From Dactylorhiza incarnata (Eukaryota; Streptophyta; Magnoliopsida; Asparagales; Orchidaceae): a DNA stretch of 64,000 bases. The position numbers and the translations under genes were made by a program. Shown here one piece after another: positions 11,194 to 22,021 of the stretch. Where the stretch lies: contig JAWHQI010000009.1 of the NCBI GenBank assembly GCA_033032865.1, positions 10,062,001-10,126,000 on the forward strand. The letters are read 5' to 3'. Each line of letters starts with the position of its first letter. Within the stretch, counting starts at the first letter, position 1. The notes beneath the pieces are model-generated. The model saw only the letters and a program-made list of their open reading frames with translations, had not been told where the DNA came from and made no database searches.

Positions 11194-12303
11194 CTCTACA
11201 CCTCCTCTACGAGAAGGGTGCAGTCCCCTTTGAGAGCCTCCATTCATCGCTCCAGCTCAAGGATTAGAGGAAAAGGATCAAAGTCTGCTGAGTCGCTCAC
11301 CTCTTGGATATCGCGTAGCATTTATCCATGCTTTTGCAGGATGCTCGCCAGCCTATCCTTCATCATGGCAGCATTGGAAGGATCGTCGAGGTACTTGTCG
11401 ATCGCATCTGGAGAAGGAGGTGCCGAGTAGAGCACTTGCTCGTAGGACTCGTCATCCCTTTGAGTATCATTTGGGTTAAGGTAAAAAAGTTAGCACTAGT
11501 TTGAAAGGAAGAGGACGCGAGAGAAATTCCTTACAAAGCGAGTCCTCAATGGATTTCCCCTCGCGATGTGAGGCGGGATGGCGATCCTTAATGGGGGATA
11601 CTGGGCCTCCCGCTGAAGGGACAGGTGAGGGGGAGCACCATGGACTTTCTAGATCCCGCTCGCAAAAGAGTCCTACCAGGATCTCGCATTTTGGGTGGGT
11701 GTACCGACACCAACAGTAGTGCCCACAGGGGCTAGGGTCCTCTTGGCAAACTCCTCTGACAGGTCTCGGGTAGGTGAATTTTTTCGCGGAGTGGTTGGCA
11801 CAAGCTCGACGTAATCAGGCACTGCAAGAACGAGCATGGTTAGTATGCCCATGGAGCGCGAGTCTAGTATAATGAGGAGTGGCATTCGCTTACTGGGAAT
11901 GGGGCGGGTGTCAAGGCTGACTTGACGGCTCACCTCCTCCTTCTTGTCGACTTGCTGTCCACTCATGCCACCTTCCGTGGCAGCATTGACCTGTGAAATC
12001 TATGACTAAATATTGACATTGCCTCGAAAGGTCTGTCGTGAGTAAACCCATTAAGGAAAAATATCGCACCTGTTCCAAGACATCAAGGCCCAAGCTGAAC
12101 GCGGGCTGCGAGGGAATATCGGCCAAAGTTTTTCCCTCCCCAGCAGACTCCCTCCTCGCCCTTTTCGACCCTCGCTTCTCCACTCGCTTTGGAGTAGATC
12201 ACGAGGTGTTCCCGACAATAAGCCATAATAAGCCGGCAGAGCTCGGCTCGCTCTTTTTCTTTGCGGCAGCAAGACGGGCTTAGAGTTCTTGAGAGAGCGG
12301 CAT
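11194..12303 (-). pseudogene. Antisense gene 1 of Tat-like copy 1, spliced, broken
   Basis: The minus-strand ATG at 12303 opens a 78-codon first exon (12303-12070) with two in-frame stops. A GT...AG intron follows, then exon 2 at 11990-11934 (VNAATEGGMSG..), another GT...AG intron with acceptor at 11824-11822, and exon 3 (PDYVELVPTTP..). Further exons lead to a segment ending DAIDKYLDDPSN..MMKDRLASILQKHG (about 11430-11310). The exon plan and start (MPLSQEL..ARLAAAKKK) parallel gene 1 of copy 2 (38573-37383; MPTKEEMLASLKAS). Introns of about 75-110 bp are typical of plants. The tail is displaced to 3430-3539 by copy A. I do not recognise the protein family. Confidence 0.5.
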
Positions 12304-12368
12304 GTTGGTCAACCAGAAGATAGAAAGAGAAGAGGTAAGTGGGTTTGGGGTGGGGGGTGTTCCAACCC

Positions 12369-12380
12369 GGTATATATTGC
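12369..12380 (-). promoter_or_regulatory. TATA-like box of antisense gene 1 (copy 1)
   Basis: The minus strand reads AATATATACC about 70 bp upstream of the ATG at 12303. Copy 2 has CTATAAATA about 75 bp before its own start (38648-38656). Confidence 0.4.
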
Positions 12381-12488
12381 CCTCGATGGGACCCACCGAA
12401 AGATTCCCTTCAAAATCAATGCACTTGCCAAACATTCAGGTTTGAACTATCTTTCCGACCTTAAGGCAAACTCATAAAGAGCGGGGAT

Positions 12489-13564
12489 TATGTACAACCC
12501 CGTGTTGTCCAGCGGGCTCATCAAGCCATCAGGTGACCTGGAGTAATACTGGGGCCTCGGCGAGTCAACTAGGCGAGTGGCGAGCTTCGTCTCACACTCG
12601 CCCACAACTTGATGCGAGTAGCGAGTCCCAGCTCTACTGGGCACTCGCCACCCCGGCGAGTCTGCTTAGAATAGCCTGGACTTGCCTATTTTATTGATGG
12701 TCTCTTTTTCCCAGGTGACCCGACTTTGTCCTGCAGTTAGCCAATCCAAAGAGTGGGATTCCGCTGCTGGCAGACCAATTTTGTGCTGCTTTCAGTAAAA
12801 CAAGAGGCGGGATTCGGCTATCCGCAGACTATTTCAAAAAACTATAAATAGACCCCAAGGGCACCTTTAGAGAGCATCTCTCACTAGCTTCTCTCTCCTC
12901 TGGTTTCTTTGGTCGGTCAAAGAGTCCATTCTTGATGATAACTGTGGTTTGCAGGTGGGAAGGAAAGAGCTCTCTCGCACTCTCCAAGGTGCTCAACTCA
13001 ACATTTGGCTTGGGAGGGGAAGTTCTCTAGATCTTTCGGGTTAGTGGTGGGACCTCCTCGCTGCTGCGTGTCGGTTTATTTTTAGATTTCCACCCATTGT
13101 GAGTGAGCTTCTTTGCTTTAAGTGCCAGGTCATAAGATTGAACTTGAGGGAAGTAAGAGCAAACTAGATCAGTCTGAACTCCTCTCGAGCCATGGTTTTT
13201 AGGCTCAGAGGTTGAACAGTGGTTTCCTGGTTCAACATCAAGGGTGTGCGAGTTCGAAACCCGGCATCAACAACCAAGCACTGCTGAGAAACAGGTGTGT
13301 AAAGGGCTTGAGGGTTGCATGGGTTGCAGCCCGATGACGAGGCAAGTTGAGGCTAGAGCTGAGCTCGCACGTCGTCTTCTGGGCCGTCACTCTTAGAAGG
13401 CCTAACCTCTTGTGTACTTTGCTTTTTATTTGAGTGCTTGTGTTGAATGTTGAGAGAGAGGTTGACCTAAGCATTTGTTAGGTGCAATGTTTGAAGCGAA
13501 GGTTTGCGACCCGTGGAGGTGTGAAGTGGTTTAGGCTACCCACATAGTTTTATTTCCCTTTTTT
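12489..13564 (+). repeat. LTR of Tat-like element copy 1 (right boundary approximate)
   Basis: A purine tract then TATGTACAACCCC (copy 2: TGTGTACAACCCC at 38770) starts the LTR. Both copies share the TATA box CTATAAATAGACC (12842) and, further on, GGCTTGGGAGGGGAAG and GGTGGGACCTCCTCGCTG. Upstream of the TATA are repeated GGCGAG and CTCGCC motifs (about 12560-12660). It is transcribed toward the right, opposite to genes 1 and 2. The right end is not defined because a truncated element begins near 13565. Confidence 0.55.
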
Positions 13565-13756
13565 TGGCATTAGCATTAGTTCGGAACCAAAACCCCCCGT
13601 TAAACCCCAACTTAAGAGACTTCAATCTCAAGTCACTTCTCAAACGATCAATACACCCCATCGTGTCCCATGTCAGATTCGATATTTGGGGATTTATTCC
13701 CGTTTCATTATTACTTAATGACTGTGACGCACTTGCCTATTGTCGAAGACACATCA

Positions 13757-13782
13757 AGTTTTTTGCGCCGCTGCCAGGGAAC
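13757..13782 (+). promoter_or_regulatory. tRNA-Asp PBS of copy C
   Basis: TTTTGCGCCGCTGCCAGGGAA directly after the LTR end CATCA (13752-13756). It is the same primer as in copies A and B, with two or three substitutions. Confidence 0.7.
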
Positions 13783-14181
13783 ACGACACGTGTTATTCAT
13801 TGCTTGGAAGAATCTTGAGATTGTTTTATTTCCTTTGCATTTCACGTCTTTTCTTTCGTTTAGTCATTTTCTTTGTTAGTTATAATTAGTTGATTAATAA
13901 TTTAAATAGTATACGCCTACTGTAACCATCAAATTTTGTGTAACTAGTGCTTGGGATATTTTGTAGTGGAAAATATACCTGAGTTTATCGAATCTGTGTG
14001 TAACTCTCAATCCTCAGCATGTTCTATGATTTGCAAAAGTGCACTTGGTTTGGGAGTATTTACCATGGGAGAGATGGGTGTATACAAAAATGTCATTGAT
14101 TACCCATGCATGGCTCTGCAGCACAGTTTACCAAAATCTAAGGTTTGGACCTCTTCAATGTCCAGATCCTCAAATATGTGA

Positions 14182-15014
14182 TGTTTATTTGGCCATTGCA
14201 CTGACCATATGATTAGGGATTGTGAAGGTTGGAAACCTCAACTGGAAGAGGAAGATGAGCATGTGCTTATGACCTTCCCCTCTCCTCCTTTTTGCACAAC
14301 TCGCATAGTCCTTGATGATGTTATCACTCAACCTTCAAGTTTTCTTGAATGTTCGCTGAAAACATCGATATGGGACCCCATTGATCATGGCATTAAAATC
14401 TAGGTCATACATACCTCCTTATCTCCCCGCTGCAATGTAACTTAGAAGATGCTGTTGTGAGTGTTGCACACGAGTTTGATTCCCTTCATTCTTTGAATTC
14501 AAGTAAATTTACTCCATCGAAAGTCCTGCTTGAGGCTGAACCGCAAGATGGAACACTCACTAGCGATGGAGAATCCTCTCCCTTGATAATGGAAGCTTCC
14601 TCTTGCTCCATCTCAAGTATGGTGGACTCACATATTGAAATACTCCTTGCAGTTTCTTTCATCATTTTGGATCCCATCCCTTATATTGTAGAAGCCACCC
14701 CGCCTCAGGGAGATCCTTCACCAGCATGCAAAGTGCAAGAAATTGAAGTCACCAATGAAGAAGAAATTTCTTCTTCATTGAGGGAATTTTCCTCATGCAT
14801 TGCACAAGATCAGGAAATTCATGGGAAGGGAGAAGCTTCGTATAACCATTATGATGATATCACTGCAGCTTCAATAACTGGGAAGGATGTGACATGTGAT
14901 AACATCCTCATATTTATTGTAGAGAACGAAGAAGCGGAGCCACCCCCCTCCACAACTCCAATTCTTCCTCCTAAAAATTTGTTATTTTCTGAGTATGTTG
15001 CTACCTCTGTGTAG
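14182..15014 (+). pseudogene. Zinc-knuckle protein remnant of copy C
   Basis: At 14182-14223 a frame encodes CLFGHCTDHMIRDC, which aligns with the CCHC knuckle of copy B but has Gly in place of the second Cys; a stop precedes it in frame. Further on, 14457-15014 is open for 185 codons and rich in acidic and serine residues, like the middle of the copy B protein. The similarity outside the knuckle is compositional, so the alignment there is uncertain. Confidence 0.45.
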
Positions 15015-15376
15015 GAAAAGATGGCTAAGTAGAATAATTGCTACATATCTAATCTTCTTTTTTTGCTGGAGGATGATAGCACCACCATGGACCAGGCCTG
15101 CAAGGCACATGTATCGCTACTTTTATAAAGGTAGGGTCATTTTTTCACTATCCCCTTGTCGGTACCCGATGCCAAAAGGGTATTAAGAGATTTGTCGGTG
15201 CACTTCTCCTTCTCTACCCCAATCAGCTAATTTGAGAATTCAGGTAAATAAGTCATGTTGGGAGACAAAAAACCCAACACTTATCTTAGTTTAATAGTGT
15301 TGTACTTTTACATGCTTCAAAATTAGTGAGTTACTGTCATAAAATAATTAAAACAGGTATTTGGTCCAGCTCTAGG

Positions 15377-15410
15377 ACGTTAAACAAAACGCTCTTGGGA
15401 GGCACCCCAA
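15377..15410 (+). promoter_or_regulatory. Conserved post-ORF motif (copy C)
   Basis: ACGTTAAACAAAACGCT then CTTGGGAGGCACCCCAA. It is the sense-strand version of the motif found in copies A and B and in the Athila element. Confidence 0.6.
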
Positions 15411-15674
15411 TGTTAACCATGTTTTACTTTCAGTTTTATGGAATTGCTATATATATATTATGTGTTTTTTGTTTTTGCTAATCTCCACAGGATCCGGATT
15501 TCTGGGCAGCTGCATTTTACCAAACCATAACTTGGAGCAAAAATGTGAGCCAAATTCAGATGAAGCGTTTTCTGGAATGCCCCATTCTCGGGCATGGGTA
15601 AGAATTATCTTCCTCTTCATGCAATTCTTTTTAGCTTGCCTAAAAATGTTGCTCGTTACTAGCTTCATTTTCTC

Positions 15675-15711
15675 GCATTGAGGGCAATGCTCTGTTTAAA
15701 TCTGGGGGGGA
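15675..15711 (+). promoter_or_regulatory. GCATTG-AGGG-CAATGC hairpin followed by a G-tract (copy C)
   Basis: Six-bp arms GCATTG and CAATGC around AGGG, then TTTAAATCTGGGGGGG. The Athila element has AACATTG / CAATGTT around AGGA in the equivalent place (53484-53501), followed by AAGTATGGGGG. The paired bases change together between elements. Confidence 0.55.
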
Positions 15712-15844
15712 TTTTAGTTCCCATGTGTGTAATTTTTCACTTCAAGCACTCTGTTATCACACTTTTTCACAACAAAAATGTTTTGCTCCAAATTATTCAA
15801 ATTTTTCAATTTCTATCTCTCTATTGCATTTTAGTCGCTGCACC

Positions 15845-16342
15845 TGTAAGACCCCATTTTTCGCTACAAAACCGAGTCTTATGACCAAAACCGCCACTTT
15901 ACGGTGACACCAGCAATCGAGAAGGTCGCCACTACAAAATGCTGATCTAGCCGGCCATATCGATCACAGAAGAAGAAAAGTACAATTGAAGCAAAAGTAA
16001 GCTCAAGTCCACATCACATAAAATATAGATCTTAATGAATGATGTCCACATATAGTAACTAAATAAAAGAGGTAGCAATAAAAAGGGCTTATGCCCAGTA
16101 CATCTTTGCCTCCCATCAAAATCTCTCATGGAAGCAAATCTACTAATAATCACTCACTAATCCTAAACCTGGTGCTCCTGTGCTAAACTGTCCCGCCTCC
16201 ATCCGCACCGGCCTCTGGTGGCACTGCATCTCCTCGGTCCCCTAAAATAATATGGTCCACAGACCGTTAGTCAAAAAGACTAAGCCTCATATCCCCCCAT
16301 CCATCCCCCAGTAGCCATAGGCATCGAGCGGGAGGATGAGGC
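15845..16342 (+). repeat. Start of a Tekay-like long LTR, truncated
   Basis: Begins TGTAAGACCCCATTTTT and runs parallel to 24918-25415 (GCTACAAAACCG, GGTCGCCACTACAAAA, GGCCATATCGAT), then stops at 16342 where another LTR begins. The start, and the GGGATGTTACA end of the longer copy, resemble Tekay-clade chromovirus LTRs; that assignment is inference. Confidence 0.6.
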
Positions 16343-16734
16343 TGTTGGTGCCAAAAATGGTACCAACTCCACACTCGCTCGAGCTGAAGGATGGGGGGTG
16401 AAACTGTTGGGTGGCCGGTTACTTTGAGCTGGAGGAAAGACTATTTTATTGATATAAATCTTGAGTTACAGCTGAGGTTACAACAGGAAAGAATGAAAGA
16501 AACAGCATAAAACATGAAGAAAAAGGGGCCTGAAGGGAGATCGGAGAGGTCTCAGCGGTCACTCAAAGTTGAGACCGCTCAAACCACTGGCTGGGACTGG
16601 AAGCTCTCCAAAAGTGCTCAAACTGGTACCCCTACCCCTCTATTTATAGACGCAGGGGCCTGCCCAAACGGGCAGATCTAGAAGGTAACGGGCTGCCCGG
16701 AACTGCTGAGACCGCCTGAGACCGCTATTGAGAC

Positions 16735-16978
16735 CGCTGAGATCTTCTGGACCTGCTGAGATCGTCAGCTGAGACCGCTGAGATCGTCTGGACCTGCTGA
16801 GATCGTCAGCTGAGACCGCTGAGATCGTCTGGACCTGCTGAGATCGTCAGCTGAGACCGCTGAGATCGTCTGGACCTGCTGAGATCGTCTGGACCTGCTG
16901 AGATCGTCTGGACTTGCTGAGATCGTCTGAACCTGCTGAGATCGTCTGGACCTGCTGAGATCGTCTGGACCTGGTGCA
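16735..16978 (-). repeat. Tandem repeat of 19 bp in the LTR U3
   Basis: The unit GAGATCGTCTGGACCTGCT repeats head to tail in its right part. In the left part it alternates with GAGATCGTCAGCTGAGACCG. Copies differ by single substitutions. Confidence 0.85.
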
Positions 16979-17021
16979 CCTGAACAGCACACAAACAGGG
17001 ATTTCAGAGGGGAGACTTCAC

Positions 17022-17290
17022 AGGGGAGATCGCCCAAGGGTCGATCTCACGGGGGGAGATCGCCCAAGGGGCGATCTCCTCCTCGCAGAGGCGAGGTCGC
17101 CCAAGGGGGCGACCTCCTCACAGGGGAGATCGCCCAAAGGGCGATCTCACGGGGGGAGATCGCCCAAGGGGCGATCTCCTCTTTGCGGAGGCGAGGTCGC
17201 CCAAGGGGGCGACCTCCTCACAGGGGAGATTGCCCAAGGGGCGATCTCCTCCTCGCGGAGGCGAGGTCGCCCAAGGGGGCGACCCTCCGG
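17022..17290 (-). repeat. About 100-bp tandem repeat made of perfect palindromes
   Basis: GGAGATCGCCC / GGGCGATCTCC around AAG is perfect at 17055-17079 and 17155-17179. GAGGTCGCCC / GGGCGACCTC around AAGG is at 17093-17116. Related copies at 17122 and 17225 carry one or two changes. The array lies upstream of the LTR TATA box. Confidence 0.85.
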
Positions 17291-17418
17291 GGGAAAAGTC
17301 GTGCCGGGCACGAAGCTCGACCTTTACAAGGAAAGAAAAAGCGAGACCACTCGGGCGATGAGGGACCGCCAGGGCTCGGACAGCTAATTTGAGATGATCG
17401 CTGATTTCTGGGTAAACA

Positions 17419-19005
17419 CTAACGTTCGAGGAAGGACTTGAGATTGAAGTCCTTTAGGTTAGATGGAATGCGGGAGAGTTGGTTTGGCTTTTGGAAAATA
17501 AAAGAAAATAACTATAACTACTACTATGCAGGCCTTGAGCGCACTGCTTCGCTAGGCGGGATGAAAACTAGGCAGGCCTTGAGCGCGCTGCGTCGCAAGC
17601 GCGGATGGATGAGTAGGCAAGCGGAATCGAACTATGCAGGCCTTGAGCGCGCTGCTTCGTAAGGCGAATGGATTACACGGGCCGCTATGCCACACTTCAC
17701 TAGGCGGATGGACGAGAAGGCTTGCGGATGGAATGGTTCGCACCGGCGGAGTCGGAATGGATTACACGGGCCGCTATGCCACGCTTTGCTTGGCGGATGG
17801 AAGAGTAGGCATACGGATGAGGGTCGCAAGCACCTCGTCGACAAGCACGCCACTAGCAATTTCTAGTGCAGCACACGAACGTGATGGCGGGATGGAGGAT
17901 GGAATGGGGCGCTCCTCACTTGCATAAACCACTCATATCAATTTTACATTAATGAAATACAAAAATAACATGATAAGGTTTAAGCAAACATTGTTCATAC
18001 ACCCAAACTATAAAGGAAAACGATACTACAGTATAAAGGGGGTTTAGATTACAACCAAAGCACGGAGACTCATCGGAGATTCACGGCCGGAATCTAGGGT
18101 TGTCAATCCTTGTCCGGGCTCGGGCTCCAACTGCCGTCCGGGGTCCGGAAGAGCTGTCACCTTCTTCTATTATACCCGTCTTCTTCGTCAATCTTCTCTG
18201 GCCACGATCTCACCGGAGAACTTCATATATGCAGCAGGAAATCCCTTAAAATGGAGCTTTGGAGATGCACGATCAATGGAAGAGGCCTAGAGGATGCTCC
18301 AGCTTGAGATTTGCAAGAGAATGGCGGCCGGAGCTCCTCCCGAAGGTGGGCGGTGATGGAGAGGCGAGATGGGCGCTCTGGAGCAGGAAACGACGCTGAA
18401 ATAGACCTAAAATACGGGTTAGGGCGAAAGGATTCGTGAAAACGCGTATTTATAGAAAGCAGAATTTTGAGCGCGCACGGTCAGTGGCGCACGACCAGTG
18501 ACCGTGCGTGAAGGAATGCCTGTGATAGTGCGCGAAGAACCTGTAGCATAATCCTGAACTGCAAAATAGCGCACGATCAGTGGCGCACGACCAGTGGTCG
18601 TGCGCACTATATCCAGTGGTAACGCAGTGCCGGACAGACCCATTTTAAGTGAGAATTAATGCACGATCAGGGGCGCACGTCCAGTGGTCGTGCGCACTAA
18701 TGTCCAGTGCTCGTGCGCAGTGTTCCTATGCAGTTTTTGCACCCCGGAACACTCGCACAACCCCTGTATCAACATGAAAGATCATCGGGCCACGCAAATG
18801 GGCATTCCACACATTCTCAAATATAGAAATTAAATTGCAACATAAAGCATAAGTAAGATAAACATAAAAATACACTGAAACGGGCCTAAAAGTGCACATA
18901 ACATGGAATATCAAATATGAATGAAAACATGCCTAAAGTGTAGTGCAAAGACTAGATAATCGGCCCGAATGAGTCCAAAAATATGTATATAATTGGGACT
19001 CATCA
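17419..19005 (-). repeat. 3' LTR of copy B, missing its terminal 138 bp
   Basis: Begins inside the LTR at CTAACGTTCGAGG (equivalent to 22411) and ends CATCA. It carries a 23-bp palindrome with arms GCGCACGACCA / TGGTCGTGCGC (18583-18605), a one-mismatch copy at 18673-18695, and further GCACGGTCA / TGACCGTGC pairs near 18475-18510. Confidence 0.85.
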
Positions 19006-19042
19006 CACCCCCACACTTACCTGTTTGCGCGTCCCGAGCAAA
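19006..19042 (-). promoter_or_regulatory. PPT and hairpin of copy B
   Basis: Minus strand: GGTAAGTGTGGGGGTG abuts the 3' LTR. Inside it is TTTGCTCGGGACGCGCAAA, the same hairpin as in copy A (5290-5308) with one changed position. Confidence 0.6.
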
Positions 19043-20665
19043 CAAATCCGGCGGTGTAGGGAAAATGGTTGTTAGCGTAGAGAATTGCAAAGAAAGAGTC
19101 AGATGCGAAGTATCATACCCATGCAAATAGAAATTCTGTAAAAGAAGATTCTAACTATACTAATTAATTTACAAAAGTATACATGCGTAAATAGAGATTT
19201 ATTTGTACTCAGATGGTGAATCATGAAGAATTTGTGCGGTCGTGCCCGATGTGAAAGTAAACAAGCCACTCAGGAGGGTGTTGCTAAAGACCGGAATTCG
19301 AGAATAACTCCGCTGAAATCCATCAACGACGAGAACCATAAGCTTGCCCGGTTACACTCTCTCCACGGCACTAGCAAACTCACAAGTTAAATCAATAGGA
19401 CTTCGGGTTATAATTGGGCTTATGTTACTGTATGATATTCAATGATAAACGAAACGGCTACGCAACCCAAATGAGCAACATCGAAATGCTTACCCTGAAC
19501 AAGCCCAAAACAGCGCTTGTGTACCACACCCCCAGACTTAGCTTGAAAAACGGGTGTGTACACAGCCTACTCCAAACAAATACCAACTAAATTTTTCTAT
19601 TACGCCCAAGGGGATTTCTTGTCATTTTTATTCTTTACAGATTTTTTCTTTTAACTTCATTTTTTTTCATTTATCCCCCGGTTGGTTTACAACAATATGT
19701 TCAGCACACAATACACTTTTTCTTCACATCATAAAAATTTCCATACATCACATCCAAATATGAAATGTAATTTCAGTTAGCTCACTATTTGGCTGCGATA
19801 ATAGGATAAGCTTCAGGCTTTGGTGATTTAATAGAAGAGCTGAAACAAATGAAGGGTAGGCACAAACTTGGCTTGCAAAGGTAAAAGCATAGGTAATGGA
19901 AAACAAGGCTCAAACTAGCCAAAAATGGCCTACATCACATTTAACAAAATGAGTTGCTCTCGCCCATGCTTCAAGAGTCGCTTGGGGCAAGTTCTTAGCC
20001 CACGAGAAAGGTAAACCTTCCTTCCGACTCGAGCAACACACAACTAGCGCTTGCTTACACACAACAACGTGCTACCGCAAATTTCGGTTACATTCACCAA
20101 ATGAGTAAAATAAATAAAAAACCACGCAAGAACACTAATTGTAAATTAAAAGTATAGAGACAATCTAATTCTACTCAAATTTTTATGCAAGCAAGGAATA
20201 TGCGACTAGAGCACTACAAGAGTCAACATCGCACTCCGATTTGCAATTCCTAAGCTAACATCCTATTTCACATTCCAAACCAAGATAAGCGTGAACGGAA
20301 GCACACAAACAAGTGAGTGCGCGCTAAAGTGGGTGCAGTGGTGTGCGGAGAAAGTAAATAAATCATAAAACTGGAAATAAAATACTTCTAGCATGCTAAG
20401 CACTAGTGCACGTGCAGTGAACACTCGGTACACTCCCCCCAGACTTGAATTGGACAATCACATGAATTATGACAATGAGACTAAAGAAATGTTGCGGAAG
20501 AGGGTACCTATGCTCAGATATGAGCATACCAGAAGATTGGCGTTAATACTGCGAAGGGAATCCAAGTCCGCCACCAAAAGAAATTGCCGCACACCTGCAG
20601 GCAAAAAAAAAGGCTCCAAGCAAAAATATATAAAACTAAACTATTAACGGGTTAGCAACAATAAC
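19043..20665 (-). mobile_element. Non-coding 3' internal region of copy B
   Basis: No supported ORF. Conserved blocks with copy A lie at about 19310-19375, 19530-19570 (the intact target of the solo LTR in copy A) and 19975-20040. Confidence 0.6.
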
Positions 20666-20702
20666 TTGGGTTGTCTCCCTGCAGCGCTTTTGTTTACCGT
20701 CC
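20666..20702 (-). promoter_or_regulatory. Conserved post-ORF motif (copy B)
   Basis: Minus strand: ACGGTAAACAAAAGCGCTG then CAGGGAGACAACCCAA, about 100 bp after the ORF stop. It is equivalent to 7884-7920, 15377-15410 and 53681-53716. Confidence 0.6.
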
Positions 20703-20800
20703 TTAAGCTGTACTTAATACCTGTATTAAGCAGTTAATAATATTGTCTAAGCATAAAAGCAAAAGTTAATAAATCCTAAATATTACATGCCTCAAAATGA

Positions 20801-22021
20801 TCAACTATAAGTTGATTTAAAATAGTAACTAAAAATAAAAGAGATGGGTCCGAAGACCCAACAGCAGCAGTCAAGAGGATCATGAGCTTTCCATCTCCAT
20901 ATTTCGTCTTTCTTCATCCTCTTCCTCTCCTCCAACCTGCGGTCATGGATGAAGTAACGCTTTCCTCCCTGCACCCAGTCTTTCAAGGAAAAAGCAGGCA
21001 ATGATGATGAAGTGGAATAGACGATTGAATTCATCATTGCCAACTGCTTTCCCTGCCAAGGTTGCCTCTCAAAATTACCCAAGAATGGGTCTATAAATTC
21101 AAGCATCTGCAGAAGGATAAATGGAATATCAGACATTAAAGCAGGCAGTGAAGCAGGAAGGATGAACTTATAAATATCAGCATTAAAAGAAAGTTGATTA
21201 GGAAATAAAATGGACGAAGAACTAAAAGAATCAAACAAAGGAGGAGTGATCCCGGTTTCACTCCTGACAGGATCCAAGGATAGATCACTATCATCATCGT
21301 AAGTATCATAGCGAGGGGAACCCAAGAACTCAAGGGCCTCGGTGGTGAGTTGGACCTCCTCGTCCCATGAGGAACTGCAAACCTCCTCATCAAAGAGAGT
21401 ATCCTCCTCATCCCACCAAGGTGCATCATCGTGATCAAAGTATTCATTCTCCCCTTCATGGAAAATGACATCCTCATCCCACTTTGGGGCACCCTCCGAG
21501 TCAGAAGCATCACCCCACTCCTTCACTTCGATAGGATCATAAAAAATGTGTGTAGAAAAATCATGCAAAGAGACTGGAGGAACAAAAAGATTTGGTTCCT
21601 CCGCAAAAAGATCTGCTAACTCCTCCCCAATGGAAAGAATACTTTCCTCATCATACTCAGGTACATCTAGGAGCTCCCATTCCTCTCCTTGTTGGCTAAC
21701 AGATGAGTGATCATCATCACTAGGAGTGAAGCCATACACAGGGAGTGAGGAGTCCATGCACGAGACAAGCTCAGGGGTAGAGGGCACAATTGCCTCCATG
21801 GGTAAAGAATGAGCGATAGGGACAATGTTGTCATGAGTGGAGGAGCAGCGGTCAGGATTGAAAAGACTTGGACAGTCCTTCAATTCATGACCCTCTCCTC
21901 GACACAACAGGCAAACAAAGTTCCTACACTGCATAGCATTTAACTCATTCATTTGGTCTATATAATAGACCATCTTGTCGTAAGTGCTAGGAGAAATGTC
22001 CCATGATGACATATTTGACAA
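20801..22021 (-). CDS. Zinc-knuckle acidic protein of a non-autonomous retrotransposon (406 aa)
   Basis: Single intact ORF of copy B, starting about 230 bp after the PBS. Residues 37-50 form a retroviral-type CCHC knuckle (C37-C40-H45-C50, CLLCRGEGHELKDC). Residues 100-250 are strongly acidic and hold three degenerate WDE repeats (W181, W203, W219), then PRYDTYDDD. The C-terminal third has a module conserved with copy A: DPFLGN (311-316), PWQGK (321-325) and LKDWVQGGKRY (346-356), followed by a basic stretch ERKRMKK (365-371). The last 20 residues are hydrophobic; copy A ends before them, so they may be read-through. No capsid, protease, RT, RNase H or integrase is seen. Nucleic-acid binding is inferred; I do not recognise the rest of the family. 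Confidence 0.7.
   Translation of the reverse strand: MSNMSSWDISPSTYDKMVYYIDQMNELNAMQCRNFVCLLCRGEGHELKDCPSLFNPDRCSSTHDNIVPIAHSLPMEAIVPSTPELVSCMDSSLPVYGFTPSDDDHSSVSQQGEEWELLDVPEYDEESILSIGEELADLFAEEPNLFVPPVSLHDFSTHIFYDPIEVKEWGDASDSEGAPKWDEDVIFHEGENEYFDHDDAPWWDEEDTLFDEEVCSSSWDEEVQLTTEALEFLGSPRYDTYDDDSDLSLDPVRSETGITPPLFDSFSSSSILFPNQLSFNADIYKFILPASLPALMSDIPFILLQMLEFIDPFLGNFERQPWQGKQLAMMNSIVYSTSSSLPAFSLKDWVQGGKRYFIHDRRLEERKRMKKDEIWRWKAHDPLDCCCWVFGPISFIFSYYFKSTYS

Larger units (their letters stand above)
13565..15844 (+). mobile_element. Copy C: plus-strand relative of copies A and B, truncated
   Basis: Holds the last 190 bp or so of a 5' LTR (homologous to the reverse complement of 3545-3735), ending CATCA at 13756. 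A tRNA-Asp PBS follows, then a decayed zinc-knuckle ORF, the post-ORF motif (15377-15410) and a hairpin with G-tract (15675-15711). The 3' LTR is missing: a Tekay-like LTR starts at 15845. It is more diverged from A and B than they are from each other and lacks a recognisable C-terminal WQGK/LKDW module. Confidence 0.7.
16343..17418 (-). repeat. Solo LTR with palindromic arrays and mismatched flanks
   Basis: Plus-strand ends TGTTGGTGCC (16343) and GGTAAACA (17418). A TATA box on the minus strand (CTATAAATAGAGG; TATAAATAG at 16640-16648) gives orientation. Upstream of it (higher coordinates) are two arrays: a 19-bp tandem repeat and about 100-bp repeats built of GATCGCCC palindromes. The flanking 5-mers differ (GAGGC left, CTAAC right) and belong to two different interrupted elements. 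Confidence 0.65.

Noticed and set aside
13951..14181. Separate small gene of 76 codons in copy C
   Set aside because: It lies in the region equivalent to the start of the zinc-knuckle ORF and shows no domain. It is treated as part of the decayed element.
16765..17392. Open frames of 60-137 codons (SRSRRSQQVQT-like and GDRPRGDL-like repeats)
   Set aside because: They arise from the 19-bp and 100-bp repeats in the LTR U3 on both strands, which are non-coding.
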